A stretch of 64,000 bases of DNA, taken from positions 193,501 through 257,500 of the forward strand of contig JAJOZX010001861.1 of the NCBI GenBank assembly GCA_023014485.1, read 5' to 3'. Below are positions 20,467-31,221 of the stretch, piece by piece (the stretch's first letter is position 1; each line of letters starts with the position of its first letter). The stretch comes from Bathynomus jamesi. Lineage: Eukaryota > Arthropoda > Malacostraca > Isopoda > Cirolanidae. The position numbers and the translations under genes are program-made. The notes beneath the pieces are model-generated. The model ran no database searches, was not told where the DNA came from, and saw only the letters and a list, made by a program, of their open reading frames with translations.

Positions 20467-21460
20467 GTTATAATGTTATAATGTTTCAGACCAACAAAGA
20501 CCCTAGGATCCACTCATGGCTGGTCTACCTAACTGTGTTCGTAATTGTGTATGTCCTCCGTGGTGGCGGAGGGGACCTACAATTTTACGTGGGTTTCGAA
20601 CCACAAGAACATAAGAAATTAATGTAAAAACTGGCTGTACATTGGCAACGACCAATTTTCACAAAACTAAATAATTATCAATTTAAAACTAATTAATTAC
20701 ACAGGTCAACAAAAAAAAATTATTATTTTTCGTTGCCAAGGAAATTCGTACGAATTTAGGGTATTTTGGGGTTGCTGAATTCCAAAATGAAAGTAGTTTT
20801 TCCGATTTGGCTCTAGTTCTTGAGATAATGAATACCCTCAATTAATAGGAAACGTAACCATAACGCGTGCATATGGGAAACTACCTGAACATTCTAGATG
20901 GTGAGACCGAATAAAATGCCATTATGTATTTCATGTGTTTACTTTTGTATGATTTGAGACAATTTCAATGCGATTTGTAAGTAGGCTCCGCCTGAACATT
21001 AATTTTTTTGCATTTTTACGTGTTTCAATGGGGTACCAATTATCTCATAAATTAGAGCCAATCTAGCAAAACCGATGTCATATTCGGAATCAGCACCACA
21101 AAGTTACCTCAAAATCACTCTAATATGATTGGCAATAAAATTAGTGTTGACCAGTGTTATCGATTTAAAACTAAAGATAGAATCTCTGGATCCAGAGGAT
21201 CAAGTCATAATAGACTACTATCCACAAAATATATTACACTCTATATCTATTTATAACCGACATGCAAATATATCAGATCCAAAGAATCCAGTCAATTTCA
21301 TTACGGTATCCATCAATACCAGACCTTCCCAACCAAAAATAAGTCACGGTCCATATCGATTGCGGACCAAGTCAAAATTTACAACCATATACATTACAAT
21401 ATATATACTTAGGAGGAAAAGTGTAGGTGTGGCTGTAAAGACTGTACAGTAATGTAGAAA
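20467..21460 (+). repeat. Unclassified interspersed repeat R, copy 1
   Basis: It starts ACATTATAAC-like (as TGTTATAATGTTATAATG) and contains CCCTAGGATCCACTCATGG, CTCCGTGGTGGCGGAGGGG, and after a MITE insertion ATAGAATCTCTGGATCCAG through CTGTAAAGACTGTACAG. The inverse copy is at 41,652-42,180. Neither copy has a long frame, a TIR or an RNA polymerase III box I can recognise. Confidence 0.8.
20700..21156. mobile_element. TTA-target MITE with proven empty site
   Basis: The ends are CACAGGTCAAC and the inverse of CACTGGTCAAC, with TTA at 20,697-20,699 and 21,157-21,159. Repeat R copy 2 (about 41,953-41,963) is uninterrupted here with one TTA. Three-base TTA duplication is typical of PIF/Harbinger-type elements. 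Longer subterminal arms (TTGGCTCTAGTTCTTGAGAT and its inverse around 21,030-21,070) are also inverted. It is non-coding. Confidence 0.8.
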
Positions 21461-21696
21461 TGTGTGTGCACCCATTTTGGGTCACCCATTTCAAGGTGTT
21501 TGTGGGGCAAGTGAAGATCATGAGTTTTTCAATACCTCACAGTACTATGGGGGGCACCGCTCGGCAGACGAATCTCTTTAAATGGGGTGTGTAAGGACAG
21601 AGAGTATCCCCTAACCCAAGATGCTGCCTCCCTATATCCCACAACACTTGTGTTGAGCTGTGGAATCTATCACCACAAAGCCTTAATTTTACTACC

Positions 21697-23842
21697 CTAA
21701 ACTACACCCAATCTATCAACATATGCGTCTAATCTATTTTTAAACATGTTTATAGACGTGCTACTAATTACTTCTACCGGCAAACTATTCCACCTATTTA
21801 CTATTCTATGCGTAAAAAAGTTTTTGGCAACTGCTGTCTCGAACCTTCTACTTGTCAACTTACACCCGTTATTTCTAGTCCTATTATATTGAGGTATTTC
21901 GAAAAAGCCATCTCTATCTACGTTATCAAACCCATTCATAATTTTGAAAACCTGGATTAGATCACCCCTTAGCCTCCTAGTCTCGAGTGTAGTCAATTTT
22001 AACTCCTTAAGCCTATCGTCGTACGACTTTGACCTAAGCCACGGAATCATCTTAGTTGCTCGTCTTTGAACTCTTTCGATTTTGTCTATATCTTTGCGCA
22101 TATGCGGATTCCAAAATTGGACCGCGTACTCCAAATGGGGTCTAACTAATGATTTGTAAAGAGGAACTATAATATCGCGCGATTTGTACTCAAAATTTCG
22201 AGCTATAAAACCTTACACTTTGTTCGCCTTATTAACCGCTGCTGTACTTTGTTTCGCTACTTTTAAATTATCAGTGACTATAACTCATAAATCTTTTTCT
22301 TGCTCTACGCTTGTTAAATCTTTCCCTGACATACTATACGAAAAATTACCGTTACGCGAACCTATATGCAAAATTTTGCACTTATCAACGTTAAATCTCA
22401 TTTGCCATGTGACTGACCAATCAACGGTTTTATTCAGATCTTCCTGGATTCTACCTCTATCATCGTCATTAATCGCCCTACCACCCAGCTTCGTGTCATC
22501 CGCAAACCTTGAAACTGCACTGACAAGGCCGACATCTAAATCGTTAATATATATAAGAAAAAGCAAGGGGCCCAATACAGAACACTGAGGAAAGCCACTC
22601 GCTACATTAGCCCAACATGACTCCGCTCCATCAACGATCACCCCCTGTTTCCTACCTCGCAACCACTCTTCTAGCCAATTTACCACTACACTCCTGATTC
22701 CATGAGCCTTAGTTTCTTCAATGAGTCTTTTGTGCGCACGGTGTCAAACGCTTTCTGAAAATCTAAATACACTACATCAACCGCCAGATGACTGTCGTAA
22801 ACGTCAACCACGCTTCGAAAAAATTCTAAAAGATTAGTTAAGCAAGATTTGTTTCGCCTAAAACCGTGCTGCGTATTTCTAACTAGTTTATGCAATTCTA
22901 AGTGTTCGACTATACGATCCCTAATTATTGATTCTAGTAGCTTACCTACAACAGACGTTAAACTGATTGGCCTATAATTTCCCGCCGCACCTTTATCGCC
23001 TTTCTTAAAGATAGGTGTTACGTTTGCTAACTTGAAATTATCTGGTACGCACCCCTCAGAAATAGACGCATTAAAAATCTTTGTTAGCGGCACAACAATG
23101 CTATCTTTTAATTCTTTTAGTTGTATGGGATATATGGAATCCGGCCCCGGTGATTTACGCGTTTTCATTTTATCAATATAGCGCATTACCTCCCCTTCAC
23201 TAACCACAATATTATCCAAAATATTACCATTATCAAAAGGTAATATGTCTATGACCGTAGGGATATTCGTTACATCTTCTATTGTAAAAACTGACGTAAA
23301 AAATTCGTTTAGTAAGGTAGCCATTTCCTTGTTTTCAGAAACTAGATCTCCGTTAACATTTTTCAACGGCCCCAAGACACTTTTTACTGGATTTCTATTG
23401 TTGACGTATTGAAAGAATCGCTTGGGGTTTTCTTTACCGTCACGAGCTATGGAGATTTCGACTTTTTTATTACACTTTTCGCTTCACGCCTTAGAGATAT
23501 GTAGTTGTTTCGTAACCACAAATTGTCTTTATCGCACTTATGTAGTCTATAAGCCCTATCTCTACTCTTTATAATGTCTCCTACTCTAGAAGTAAACCAT
23601 AAGGGCTTGTTGTTTAGTTTCGCACGCTTAATTTTGTACGGTACACATTCCTCCTTTATAGTCCTAAATACTGTTTCGAACGATTCCCACATTAGTTTTG
23701 CGTTGGAGTTCCCCATTACGTTTTCCCAATTGACGTGAGACAATTTATTTCGAAATTTACTAAAGTCTGCGTGCTGGAAGTTAGGAATTTTAGTCGAGTT
23801 AGCTGGTTTCGAGTGACTTACTGAGAGGACAAACTCTACCAT
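21697..23842 (-). pseudogene. CR1-like reverse transcriptase domain
   Basis: Order of blocks: KIKRAKLNNKPLWFTSRV; MKTRKSPGPDSIYP; GNYRPISLTSVVGKLLE; QHGFRRNKSCLTNLLEF; VVYLDFQKAFDTV; FPQCSVLGPLLFLIYIND; SRFADDTKLGG; then ERVQRRATKMIPWLRSKSY and LETRRLRGDLIQVFKI. FADD is intact, while the usual PQGS is PQCS. Frameshifts lie near 23,450, 22,686 and 22,200. The RT would copy LINE RNA at a nicked target. Confidence 0.9.
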
Positions 23843-23852
23843 ATTGTGATCG

Positions 23853-24491
23853 CTATTGCTTACACGGTTCTATTACTTGAAGATCAGTAATTAGCCTATC
23901 ATCCGTAGTTATTACTAAATCTAAAATACTGTCCAACCTCGTAGGTTCCCCAACCTTTTGAATAAGAAAGCTATCCTCGAGAAAATTAACTAAACGATTA
24001 CCTTCCGCGTCTCCCTGCATTGTATCGTAATTCACGTTGGCGCAATTAAAGTCACCCATAACTAAAGCCTGCTCACTACCGATTATTCTCTTTAGTTCAC
24101 GATATAACGCTTCGTCCGTATCAGCTGTTTGATGAGGGGGCCTATATATAACCGCAACAAGAAGTTTGAAATCGTTCAATTTAAGTTCTGCTATAGTCGA
24201 ATCTATCGGTTCTGGAATTGTGTGCTTTACTTCTATAACGTTCGCAATATTATATTTGATATACAACATAACACCGCCTCCTCGCCTACCTATTCTGTTT
24301 TTAACAAAAAGTCTATAACCTTTAATTTGATACTCCCCTACAAAGTCACGAGTTTCAGTGCTAAGCCACGATTCATTTATCGCAATTATATCATAGTCTT
24401 TACAAGCAATTAATGAAAAAAATTCGTTTATTTTATTTCGTAGGCTACGAGCATTTAAGGATAGAACCTTCAAATTGTTTGTAATTGCCAC
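23853..24491 (-). pseudogene. CR1-like AP endonuclease domain
   Basis: A 212-residue open frame starts with LKVLSLNARSLRNKINEF and contains DIIAINESWLS, GRRGGGVMLYIK, LVAVIYRPPHQ, MGDFNCANVNYD and LDLVITTDD. These are the successive motifs of the LINE AP endonuclease. A frameshift at about 23,850 separates it from the RT frame (next expected motif SDHNMVEF). Confidence 0.9.
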
Positions 24492-24559
24492 ACCTTCGCG
24501 AGCGCAGGGGAAATTTGTGGAATTTACGCTGGGACCGTTCGAGTTACGCCAGCCTGAAA

Positions 24560-24970
24560 AGAAGAGAAAGTATTATGAAATAGTCTTCCTAAACGCGCAG
24601 CTCCAACGTCATTAAGATGAAGTCCATCTCAGAGGAACAAGTCCCTCCTGTCGTAGAAACTGTTCCAAAAATTCGCAAAATGCACTCCTTCCTGTTGGCA
24701 AAGAGACTTTAGGTTATTGTTAATATAGGTCGCCTTGCTGTAGAAATCGTTACGTTGGCTAATTCGACGAAGTATACCTGTTAAAACAATCTTATTAGTT
24801 TTTTTCCTTTAATCGCTCTAGTAAGTCCCTGTACCTAACCAGCAGTTCTTCCCATCTCGAATTTAAAACGTTATTAGTACCGACATGAATAACATACGTT
24901 GTGTCCTCGGAGTTACCGTCTGTAAAATGGTCAACACTATTAGTTATATCCTCCACCCTTGCACCAGGGT
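24560..24970 (-). pseudogene. CR1 ORF1 esterase (SGNH-type) domain
   Basis: The minus strand reads GARVEDITNSVDHF, TTYVIHVGTNNV, RDLLERLKEKTNKIV, LTGILRRISQRND, FANFWNSFYDRRDLF, a TGA, then DGLHLNDVGAARLG. GTNN and DGLHLN are blocks III and V of SGNH hydrolases, where D and H are catalytic. ORF1 esterase domains are known from CR1/L2-type LINEs. A TGA replaces one codon just before DGLHLN near 24,630. Confidence 0.75.
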
Positions 24971-26383
24971 AAATATAGAAATAAAAATTGTGGGAGGAGC
25001 ATACAAATTTGTAAGGAAAACCAATTTTAGCACTTTGTCCGAATTCACCACAAAACTAAATGGATTGTTTGCAACCAATTTTATAGATAATGCCTGAATG
25101 ATATATATATATATAGGTCACAAAAAAAAAAAAATAGAAATAAAAATAAATTGAAAAATAAAAATTGTAACAGGAGCATACAAATTTATAAGGGAAAATT
25201 ACCAAAGGTTTAGCACTCTGCCCTTCTTGTCTAAATCTGTTCTGAACGAATTCAAAACAATGGGATCGAGTTGAAAAAGACCTTTGCTCATGTTAAAGTT
25301 ATTTGTAAGTAGAATAATAGCAGACTCAAGAATATTTCTATTAACAATGTTGCTAGAGTGAAACAAAACTGAAGCATTATTTGTTTCACTCAAGCAACAT
25401 TGTTAATAGAAATATTCTTGAGTCTGCTATTATTCAACTTACAAATCTATATTATAATAAGAGAGCTGTCCGTCTGTCCGTCTGTCTGTCCGTCTGCCCG
25501 TCACACTTTCAGAAATTGTGAGAAAAAATTGTGAGAAAAAAATTCAGAAATTGTAAAAAAAAATCAGAAATTGTATTACGGGCGGCAATGTGAAGCTCAA
25601 GATTTTCATGACTGTGTTCTTTTCTGTAGTTTAGCAATGGGGGAAGGGTGGGGGTGGGGGTAATGGGGGATGGGTGGGGTAATGGGGAGGGGTGGGGGTA
25701 ATGGGGGAAAGGGTTAGCCCCCAAGTTGTATGAATGGGGGTGAGGAGGGTTTGGGAGATACCAGATTCAGAAATGTTGACACAATGTGAAGCTCAAAATT
25801 TTCACGGCTGGGTTCTTTTTTTGTAGTTTAGCCTGTCTAACCGTCAGCGAAGCGACGGGAACTGTACTAGTAACTTTAACATGAGCAGTGGTCTTTTTCA
25901 ACTCGATCCCGTTGTTTTGAATTCGTTCAGAACAGATTTAGACAAGAAGGGCAGAGTGCTAAACCTTTGGTAATTTTCCCTTATAAATTTGTATGCTCCT
26001 CTTACAATTTTTATTTTTCAATTTATTTTTATTTCTATTTTTTTTTTTTTGTGACCTATATATATATCATTCAGGCATTATCTATAAAATTGGTTGCAAA
26101 CAATCCATTTAGTTTTGTGGTGAATTCGGACAAAGTGCTAAAATTGGTTTTCCTTACAAATTTGTATGCTCCTCCCACAATTTTTATTTCTATATTTACC
26201 CTGGTGCAAGGGTGGAGGATATAACTAATAGTGTTGACCATTTTACAGACGGTAACTCCGAGGACACAACGTATGTTATTCATGTCGGTACTAATAACGT
26301 TTTAAATTCGAGATGGGAAGAACTGCTGGTTAGGTACAGGGACTTACTAGAGCGATTAAAGGAAAAAACTAATAAGATTGTTT
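24784..26383. repeat. Large inverted repeat (palindrome) of LINE 5' and PLE-tail sequence
   Basis: The left arm 24,784-25,366 and right arm 25,383-26,383 (without the Helitron 25,446-25,870) are near-identical inverse copies around a spacer near 25,375. Both hold the LINE ORF1 piece (IHVGTNNVLNSRWEELLVR), then AT-rich sequence and a GIY-YIG/PLE-like tail (NILESAIILLTNNFNMSKGLFQLDP). A palindrome formed after the LINE and PLE were joined is the simplest reading. Confidence 0.85.
25446..25870 (+). mobile_element. Non-autonomous Helitron with empty site
   Basis: It starts TCTATATTATAATAA and ends with the hairpin CCGTCAGCGAAGCGACGGG followed by AACTGTACTAG. It is inserted exactly between A and T (ACAAA|TAACTTT); the other palindrome arm keeps the joined target at 25,301-25,302. 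The 5' part has the CTGTCCGTCTGTCCGTC repeat often seen in Helitron 5' ends. Inside are G-rich repeats (GGGGTAATGGGG) at 25,635-25,705. It has no coding potential. Confidence 0.9.
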
Positions 26384-26552
26384 ATTTTTATTTTCTATTT
26401 TATTTTTTTTTGTGACCTATAAATCATTCAGGCATTATCTATAAAATTGGTTGTAAATAATCCATTTGATTTGTGTTGAATTCGGGCAAAGTGCTAAAAT
26501 TGGTTTTCCTTACAAATTTGTATGCTCCTCCCACAATTTTTAATTCTATATT

Positions 26553-26560
<8 letters not shown>
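26384..26560. repeat. Third copy of the PLE-tail AT-rich unit
   Basis: From GTGACCTATAAATCATTCAGG to GCTCCTCCCACAATTTTTA it repeats 26,050-26,185 in direct orientation with about ten differences. 25,978-26,030 is a shorter related unit. Like PLE family A, this family therefore has tandem subunits in its 3' region. Confidence 0.7.
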
Positions 26561-26588
<28 letters not shown>

Positions 26589-26616
26589 GTACGTACGTAT
26601 ATATATATTTTTTTTT

Positions 26617-26775
26617 GTAACCTATATATAGTCTTGAACTCTTTATTTACTTCAGTGTTCCTGAGGATGTCATTTGACGAAAGCGCTTGAGCACCACTCT
26701 CTGTTTCCTTTCCTTCGTGGTTTTATTCATCATAAATATTTTTCTCGTGTTACTTTCGTGAAATAATTTTCATAT
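26617..26775 (+). mobile_element. PLE family B terminus, single copy
   Basis: AACCTATATATAGTCTTGAAC, then CTGAGGATGTCATTTGACGA with AAGCGCTTGAGCACC, and the tail CTTCGTGGTTTTATTCATCA are shared with the copies at 5.9 and 20.3 kb. The stem II loop is ATTT here instead of ATTA, leaving the GTC/GAC stem intact. It lies between (TA)n tracts. Confidence 0.65.
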
Positions 26776-26799
26776 ATATATATATAAATTATTGAATGC

Positions 26800-27116
26800 C
26801 CGGTTAGGTCAACTATACACCCTTGACGATTGGTTAGGTTAAGTCGTGATATTTTCGTTAAAGCTAACGACTTAACCAATCGTTAAGGGCATACAATTAA
26901 CCTAACCGGGCTTTCAGTTGATCTAACCGGGCATTCAGTTGACCTAACCGGGCCTTCAATTAACCTAACCGGGCATTCAGTTGACCTAACTGGGCATTCA
27001 GTTGACCTAACTGGGCATTCAATTGACCTAACCGGGCATTCAATTGACCTAACAGGGCATATTATATATATATAGCGTTCAACTTCCACCCGGGCAACGC
27101 CGGGTCGCTCCGCTAG
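26800..27116 (+). mobile_element. Helitron 3' end with 21-bp minisatellite
   Basis: The terminus has the hairpin ACCCGGGCAACGCCGGGT (27,088-27,105), then CGCTCCG and CTAG (27,113-27,116) followed by T, the classic Helitron 3' signature. Upstream, about nine imperfect copies of a 21-bp unit containing GGGCATTCAGTTGACCTAAC (26,885-27,060) translate as the heptad CPVRSTE on the minus strand. A stem (ATTGGTTAGGTTAAGTCG with its inverse, 26,830-26,890) precedes them. The 5' end was not located. Confidence 0.8.
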
Positions 27117-27414
27117 TTACTGTATAAGACTAGTAAACTATGATACATGGAGTTCAACGCTGTTCACGATCATATTAATTGTTTATCTTTATGAACACAG
27201 ACATTACATTATAATTACATGTATGCCAATGACTGCACATTCAATTGTCCTTTAGATATACAGTATATATCTGTGTTATATTGTGTTGGACTAGTTTGTT
27301 CCCCCTCCACCCCACCTTACCCCCAGTTGGGGTACCTTGACTATCACTGCGGCGTTGCCACATGGACGGCGGAGTCGCCTGTGAGGCGAAGAACATTACA
27401 TATGCGGGCAAATG
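27117..27414. other. Unassigned sequence
   Basis: Nothing recognised; CCCCCTCCACCCC near 27,300 is a simple pyrimidine tract. The sequence from about 27,340 may already belong to the SINE family that follows. Confidence 0.4.
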
Positions 27415-27655
27415 TACATGCCGGTGACGGCAGGCGGCGCACAGCAAAACCCAGCTGTCCATTCCTTCACACAATAAAGAAATTGGTTGGTAGATAAATG
27501 GGTACCCAAGGTAGCCTAGTGGTTAAGACGTTGGGCTGCTGGTGGGGCGTGGTTCGGATTCCACGTTAAATTGTAGGTCTAAAGTAAAAGTTGCAAGCTT
27601 GACCTTCGTCAGAATGAACAATTTGGGCGGAAGCAAAACCAAGATTAACCAAGGT
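27415..27655 (+). mobile_element. tRNA-derived SINE, 5'-truncated copy
   Basis: GGCGGCGCACAGCAAAACCC, then GGTTGGTAGATAAATGGGT and a tRNA-like second head with A-box GTAGCCTAGTGGTTAAGACG and B-box GGTTCGGATTCC, ending AACAATTTGGGCGGAAGC. The fuller copy at 51,044-51,330 shows that a first tRNA-like head is missing here. Confidence 0.8.
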
Positions 27656-27714
27656 TGTATATATATGGATACGTATGTTTGTGTATATAATATATATATA
27701 TATATGTGTGTGTG

Positions 27715-27747
<33 letters not shown>

Positions 27748-27749
27748 CA
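27656..27749. repeat. (TA)n/(GT)n microsatellite
   Basis: Alternating TATATA and TGTGTG blocks stand between the SINE and the next element. Confidence 0.9.
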
Positions 27750-28431
27750 CAGGGTGGGCCGAAAGTCTGGATCCATAGGAAAATATTTATTTTTAGTACA
27801 TAAATTACAACAAATGGTAAATACTTAAAATGAATATCAACTTTAACTCGTAAATGCGCATCCGTGATACTGTACAGTAGTTCGTACTCCAGTATAAATA
27901 CTCAAATACTTTTTTTATTTCAGCCCAGAAATGGCTTCGAATCGCGCTACACACAGAGAAGTTGCTACCGAATTCAATAGAAATCATCCTGATAAGCATC
28001 CAGTAACACATGCGACTGTTGGCAAGTTGTTTAAACGTTTCAAAGAAACAGGAAGTGTACATGATCGACGGCGTTCTGGTCGTCCAAAAACTGCAACTGA
28101 TGAAAATACCTCTGCAATGGTATGTGAAACTTTAACGAATAGTCCAGTAAAGTCAACAAGAAGATTATCAAATGAAACACGCATCTCGAGAACTTCAATT
28201 CGAAGAATTAAAAATCATAAATTCCATCCCTAAGTGTCTCGATGTCAGAGGCCGCCAATTTGAGCATTTGTTATAATTTGTTGTTTATACTGGAGTACGA
28301 ACCACTGTACAGTATCACGGATACGCATTTACGAGTTAAAGTTGATATTCATTTTAAGTATTTACCATTTGTTGTAATTTATGTATTAAAATAAATATTT
28401 TTCTATGGATCCAGACTTTCGGCCCACCCTG
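27750..28431 (+). mobile_element. Mariner-like element, internally deleted, long TIRs
   Basis: The ends are CAGGGTGGGCCGAAAGTCTGG and its inverse. Inverted similarity extends about 150 bp inward to ACTGTACAGTA(G/T)TTCGTACTCC. The right side is bordered by TA. Only a 100-codon frame remains inside, so the catalytic part has been deleted. Confidence 0.85.
27931..28233 (+). pseudogene. Mariner transposase, N-terminal DNA-binding part only
   Basis: A 100-residue frame from MASNRATHREVATEFN through HATVGKLFKRFKETGSVHDR, GRPKTATDENTS and ETRISRTSIRRI. Two helix-turn-helix units joined by a GRPK AT-hook-like linker are standard in Tc1/mariner transposases. It ends at a stop after HKFHP, and no DDE domain follows. 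Such truncated proteins can bind TIRs and act as repressors; whether this one is made is unknown. Confidence 0.8.
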
Positions 28432-28465
<34 letters not shown>

Positions 28466-28499
28466 ATATATATAATATATATATATATATATACTGTGT

Positions 28500-29520
28500 A
28501 TATATCCCATCTCACCAAAATATTTGAAAGAGAGGAAAAGTTCACTGAAAACCAGCACGGATTCCGGTCAGGAAGACCATGCCTGTCTCAACTATAAAGA
28601 ATTAAAACAGCATTATAGATATACTGTACTTGAAAACAATGAAATCTACGTTGTAATGTACTGTACACTAATTTTGGTAAAGCATTTGACAATTGTCATC
28701 ATGGTATAATAGCGCATAAAATGAAATATATGGGAATAACGGACAAAGCGGGAAAATAGACGTATAACTTTCTCAGAGAACGTCAGAAGTTGTAAAAATC
28801 CAAGGTACTGAATATCATCATCAGAATCGGAAGTAGCTCAGTAAAACATGGAACAGTATTTACCACACATCTATTCATTATCATACTTACAGACATAGAC
28901 AGCGAAGTAACTAACGACAAGATTTATGAGTTATAATGACCGACGCTGAGAAATTTCAGACAAAATAAGACAGCGGTAAACAAAGCAAAAAAGAATTAAG
29001 GAACAGTTAAAAGAAGGGACAAAAAAGTAATATCTAGAAGAAATTCAAAGAAATTTCACATCAAGATCAATACATAGTGTACATCTAATCTATTTTCGCT
29101 GAAAAGGAGAGAGAGGTACAACATAATACATAGAGAGAAGATATTAGAAAAAACTAGTACTGTACCTAACCTCAAACTGATCCCGGTAGCCATCCAGACA
29201 ACAATGGAAAATAGGAAAGGTAGAATGTGTAGTGGTCCCAAGCTAAAGGCCAGCCAAGGAACATCCTCAACTCTGAAAGAAAATAGCTTTGTTATTAAGA
29301 GGGCCAAGACTATTTAATCAAATACCCAAAGACATCAGAAACACCACCTACAGTATATCAAAGTAGAAGTCTTCAAAAGAAGACTAGACGCCTAATTGAG
29401 GAATATTCCGGAGGAACCGGGTGTGCCTAGCTATGAGATGGAGAGCTCAAGCCAACAACTCTCTTCTACATCAGGACAGGTCTAGTGGTGGGGTCACCAG
29501 CTTGATTTACGTGTCATGAG
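28500..29520 (+). pseudogene. Decayed LINE RT fragment
   Basis: Readable pieces: SHLTKIFER, ENQHGFRSGRPCLSQL, TFLRERQKL-like, and near the end LFNQIPKDIRNT, VEVFKRRLDA, LRNIPEEPGVPSYEM. These are in order for a CR1/Jockey-related RT with its post-RT tail. Many stops and frameshifts intervene. The fragment at 57,160-57,331 belongs to a similar family. Confidence 0.7.
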
Positions 29521-29572
29521 AGACCGACGCACGGAACACTTACAGTATAAAAGTCGTGAGGTACATACATAT

Positions 29573-30075
29573 TAGTGGTGGACCGGATATCCGCATCATT
29601 TTTAACATCCGCATCCGCACTTCTGACTGCGGATGTTATGCGGATATTACCTCTAATAAATTATGCAATTTACAATTAAATTAGCTTATAAAGTAGCTTA
29701 TAAGGCCCACTCATGCACATTTCATGTAAAGTATTAATTATTAATGAACAAACAAATATATAAACCTCAAAATATAAATAACTGGTAACACAGAAAATTG
29801 AATGAAACTTGTTTCATTGAATTTTCTGCGGCTGAAACTTTTGAGAAAGTTATTATTTTTATCATAATGAAAATATTAATATTAATTTTAATTCTTATGC
29901 ATTGCCTGCCATAATAGTAATATCACGAAATTTGAAAAATTATGTCATATATTCATAATTCTATATTATATTGATAGATTAACTAAATATCCGCATCCGC
30001 ATCCGCGGATATTGAAATTAAAGATCCGCATCCGCATCCGCAGATGTTGAAAAACTGACATCCGGTCCACCACTA
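29573..30075. mobile_element. hAT-type MITE, TAGTGGTGGACCGGAT ends
   Basis: TAGTGGTGGACCGGATATCC starts the element and its inverse (with GGATGTC) ends it. Several GCATCCGCATCCGC repeats occur near both ends. Flanks ATACATAT and AATTATAT are only partly alike. The 503-bp interior is AT-rich and non-coding. Confidence 0.75.
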
Positions 30076-31200
30076 AATTATATATATATATATATATATA
30101 TAATGGGTTAATTTCTTTAATATGTACTATAATTGTTAGAATATAGGGGAGAAGGAGAACAGGAAATTAAATTAAATTTCTTTACGCTTTTTTAAGCAAA
30201 GCAAACAATGCAAGTTATAAATATGCATTTTGTTTGCTTCATTACAGGACGTCTCAAGCGGGCACTGCACCGGCCCCATTTACTTCCTCTATTTTATTCC
30301 TCAGTCTCTCGTACTGAAGTTGCTTTATGATTCCTCCGCAATTTGAGTCGTTAATGCATCGGCATTTTTTGTTGTTGTTGTCAAATGGGAATTGTTAATA
30401 AGTGTTGAATTGTTCGGAAATTATTTATATTGACGAATGGAAGAAAGATTTTGTTCTTGTGAATTTTTAACATTCACTAAAAAACGAACAATAAACAATT
30501 TTTATCTGAAATGAAACATTTTTAATGTAATTAATGATTCCCTTCTATTCTAGTCTTCTTTCACAGTCAGGTTAGGGAGTAATGGAAGAAAATTGTTTTT
30601 ACATTCTATTTTTACAATTATGTAATTCGTAACTCATAATTTAATATATATATATCTTATGATGATGATAATGATGATGATGATGATCTGTTACAGATCT
30701 ACAGAAGCTAAGGCTAACAAAGACCCTAAGATCCACTCTAAGTTTGGCCCGAGAGAAAGAAGAGAATAAGGGGCTAATTACTAAGTAGCAAAACCTATCA
30801 TTCCTGGGTTAACATTCACTCAGAAAAAGAGAAAGACTCACCATCATCATCCGCCGGCCACTGACGACAAGTCGGAAAAATAGTTGAAGAGAATAGGAAA
30901 GGGGTGAAAGATGAAAAGAAGTGAAATAAGAACGCTTACAAACCATGCAAACAGTCTAAACTCAAACACTGTCATACCATGCAAACTACAGACATGCAAG
31001 AGAATAAGAAAAGAACAAAAAAAAGTGTGAAGAGTATAACAAAGAGTGGGTTAGTTTACGCTACGAGCTACATCTAAGTTCGTGTTAGTCTAATTTTTTT
31101 TTTAATATAATTTTATTCCTGGCATATCACACGCTGGCATGTCAGAGGCTGGCATTAATCGTCAACAGACTCGTCCTCGACCATTACCCCCGGAGCTCCT
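30076..31200. repeat. Unassigned AT-rich DNA with (GAT)n tract
   Basis: (TA)n at 30,078-30,103 and ATGATGATAATGATGATGAT at 30,660-30,688. CTAACAAAGACCCTAAGATC near 30,714 is a short match to the start of repeat R. No gene recognised in the rest. Confidence 0.5.
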
Positions 31201-31221
31201 GTTGCTAATTGTTTTATTATT

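Larger units (their letters stand above)
21470..24985 (-). mobile_element. CR1-like LINE, nearly full length
   Basis: From right to left: an ORF1 part with an esterase-type domain, endonuclease, RT, the post-RT segment ending ...AYVDRLGVV at 21,697, and a 3' UTR to about 21,470. All coding parts are on the minus strand in the correct order. Frameshifts and stops show it is dead. The 5' part is also present in inverse orientation at 26,195-26,383. Confidence 0.85.

Noticed and set aside
26885..27060. CRISPR-like regular repeats
   Set aside because: Units abut without spacers and the genome is eukaryotic; it is a minisatellite.
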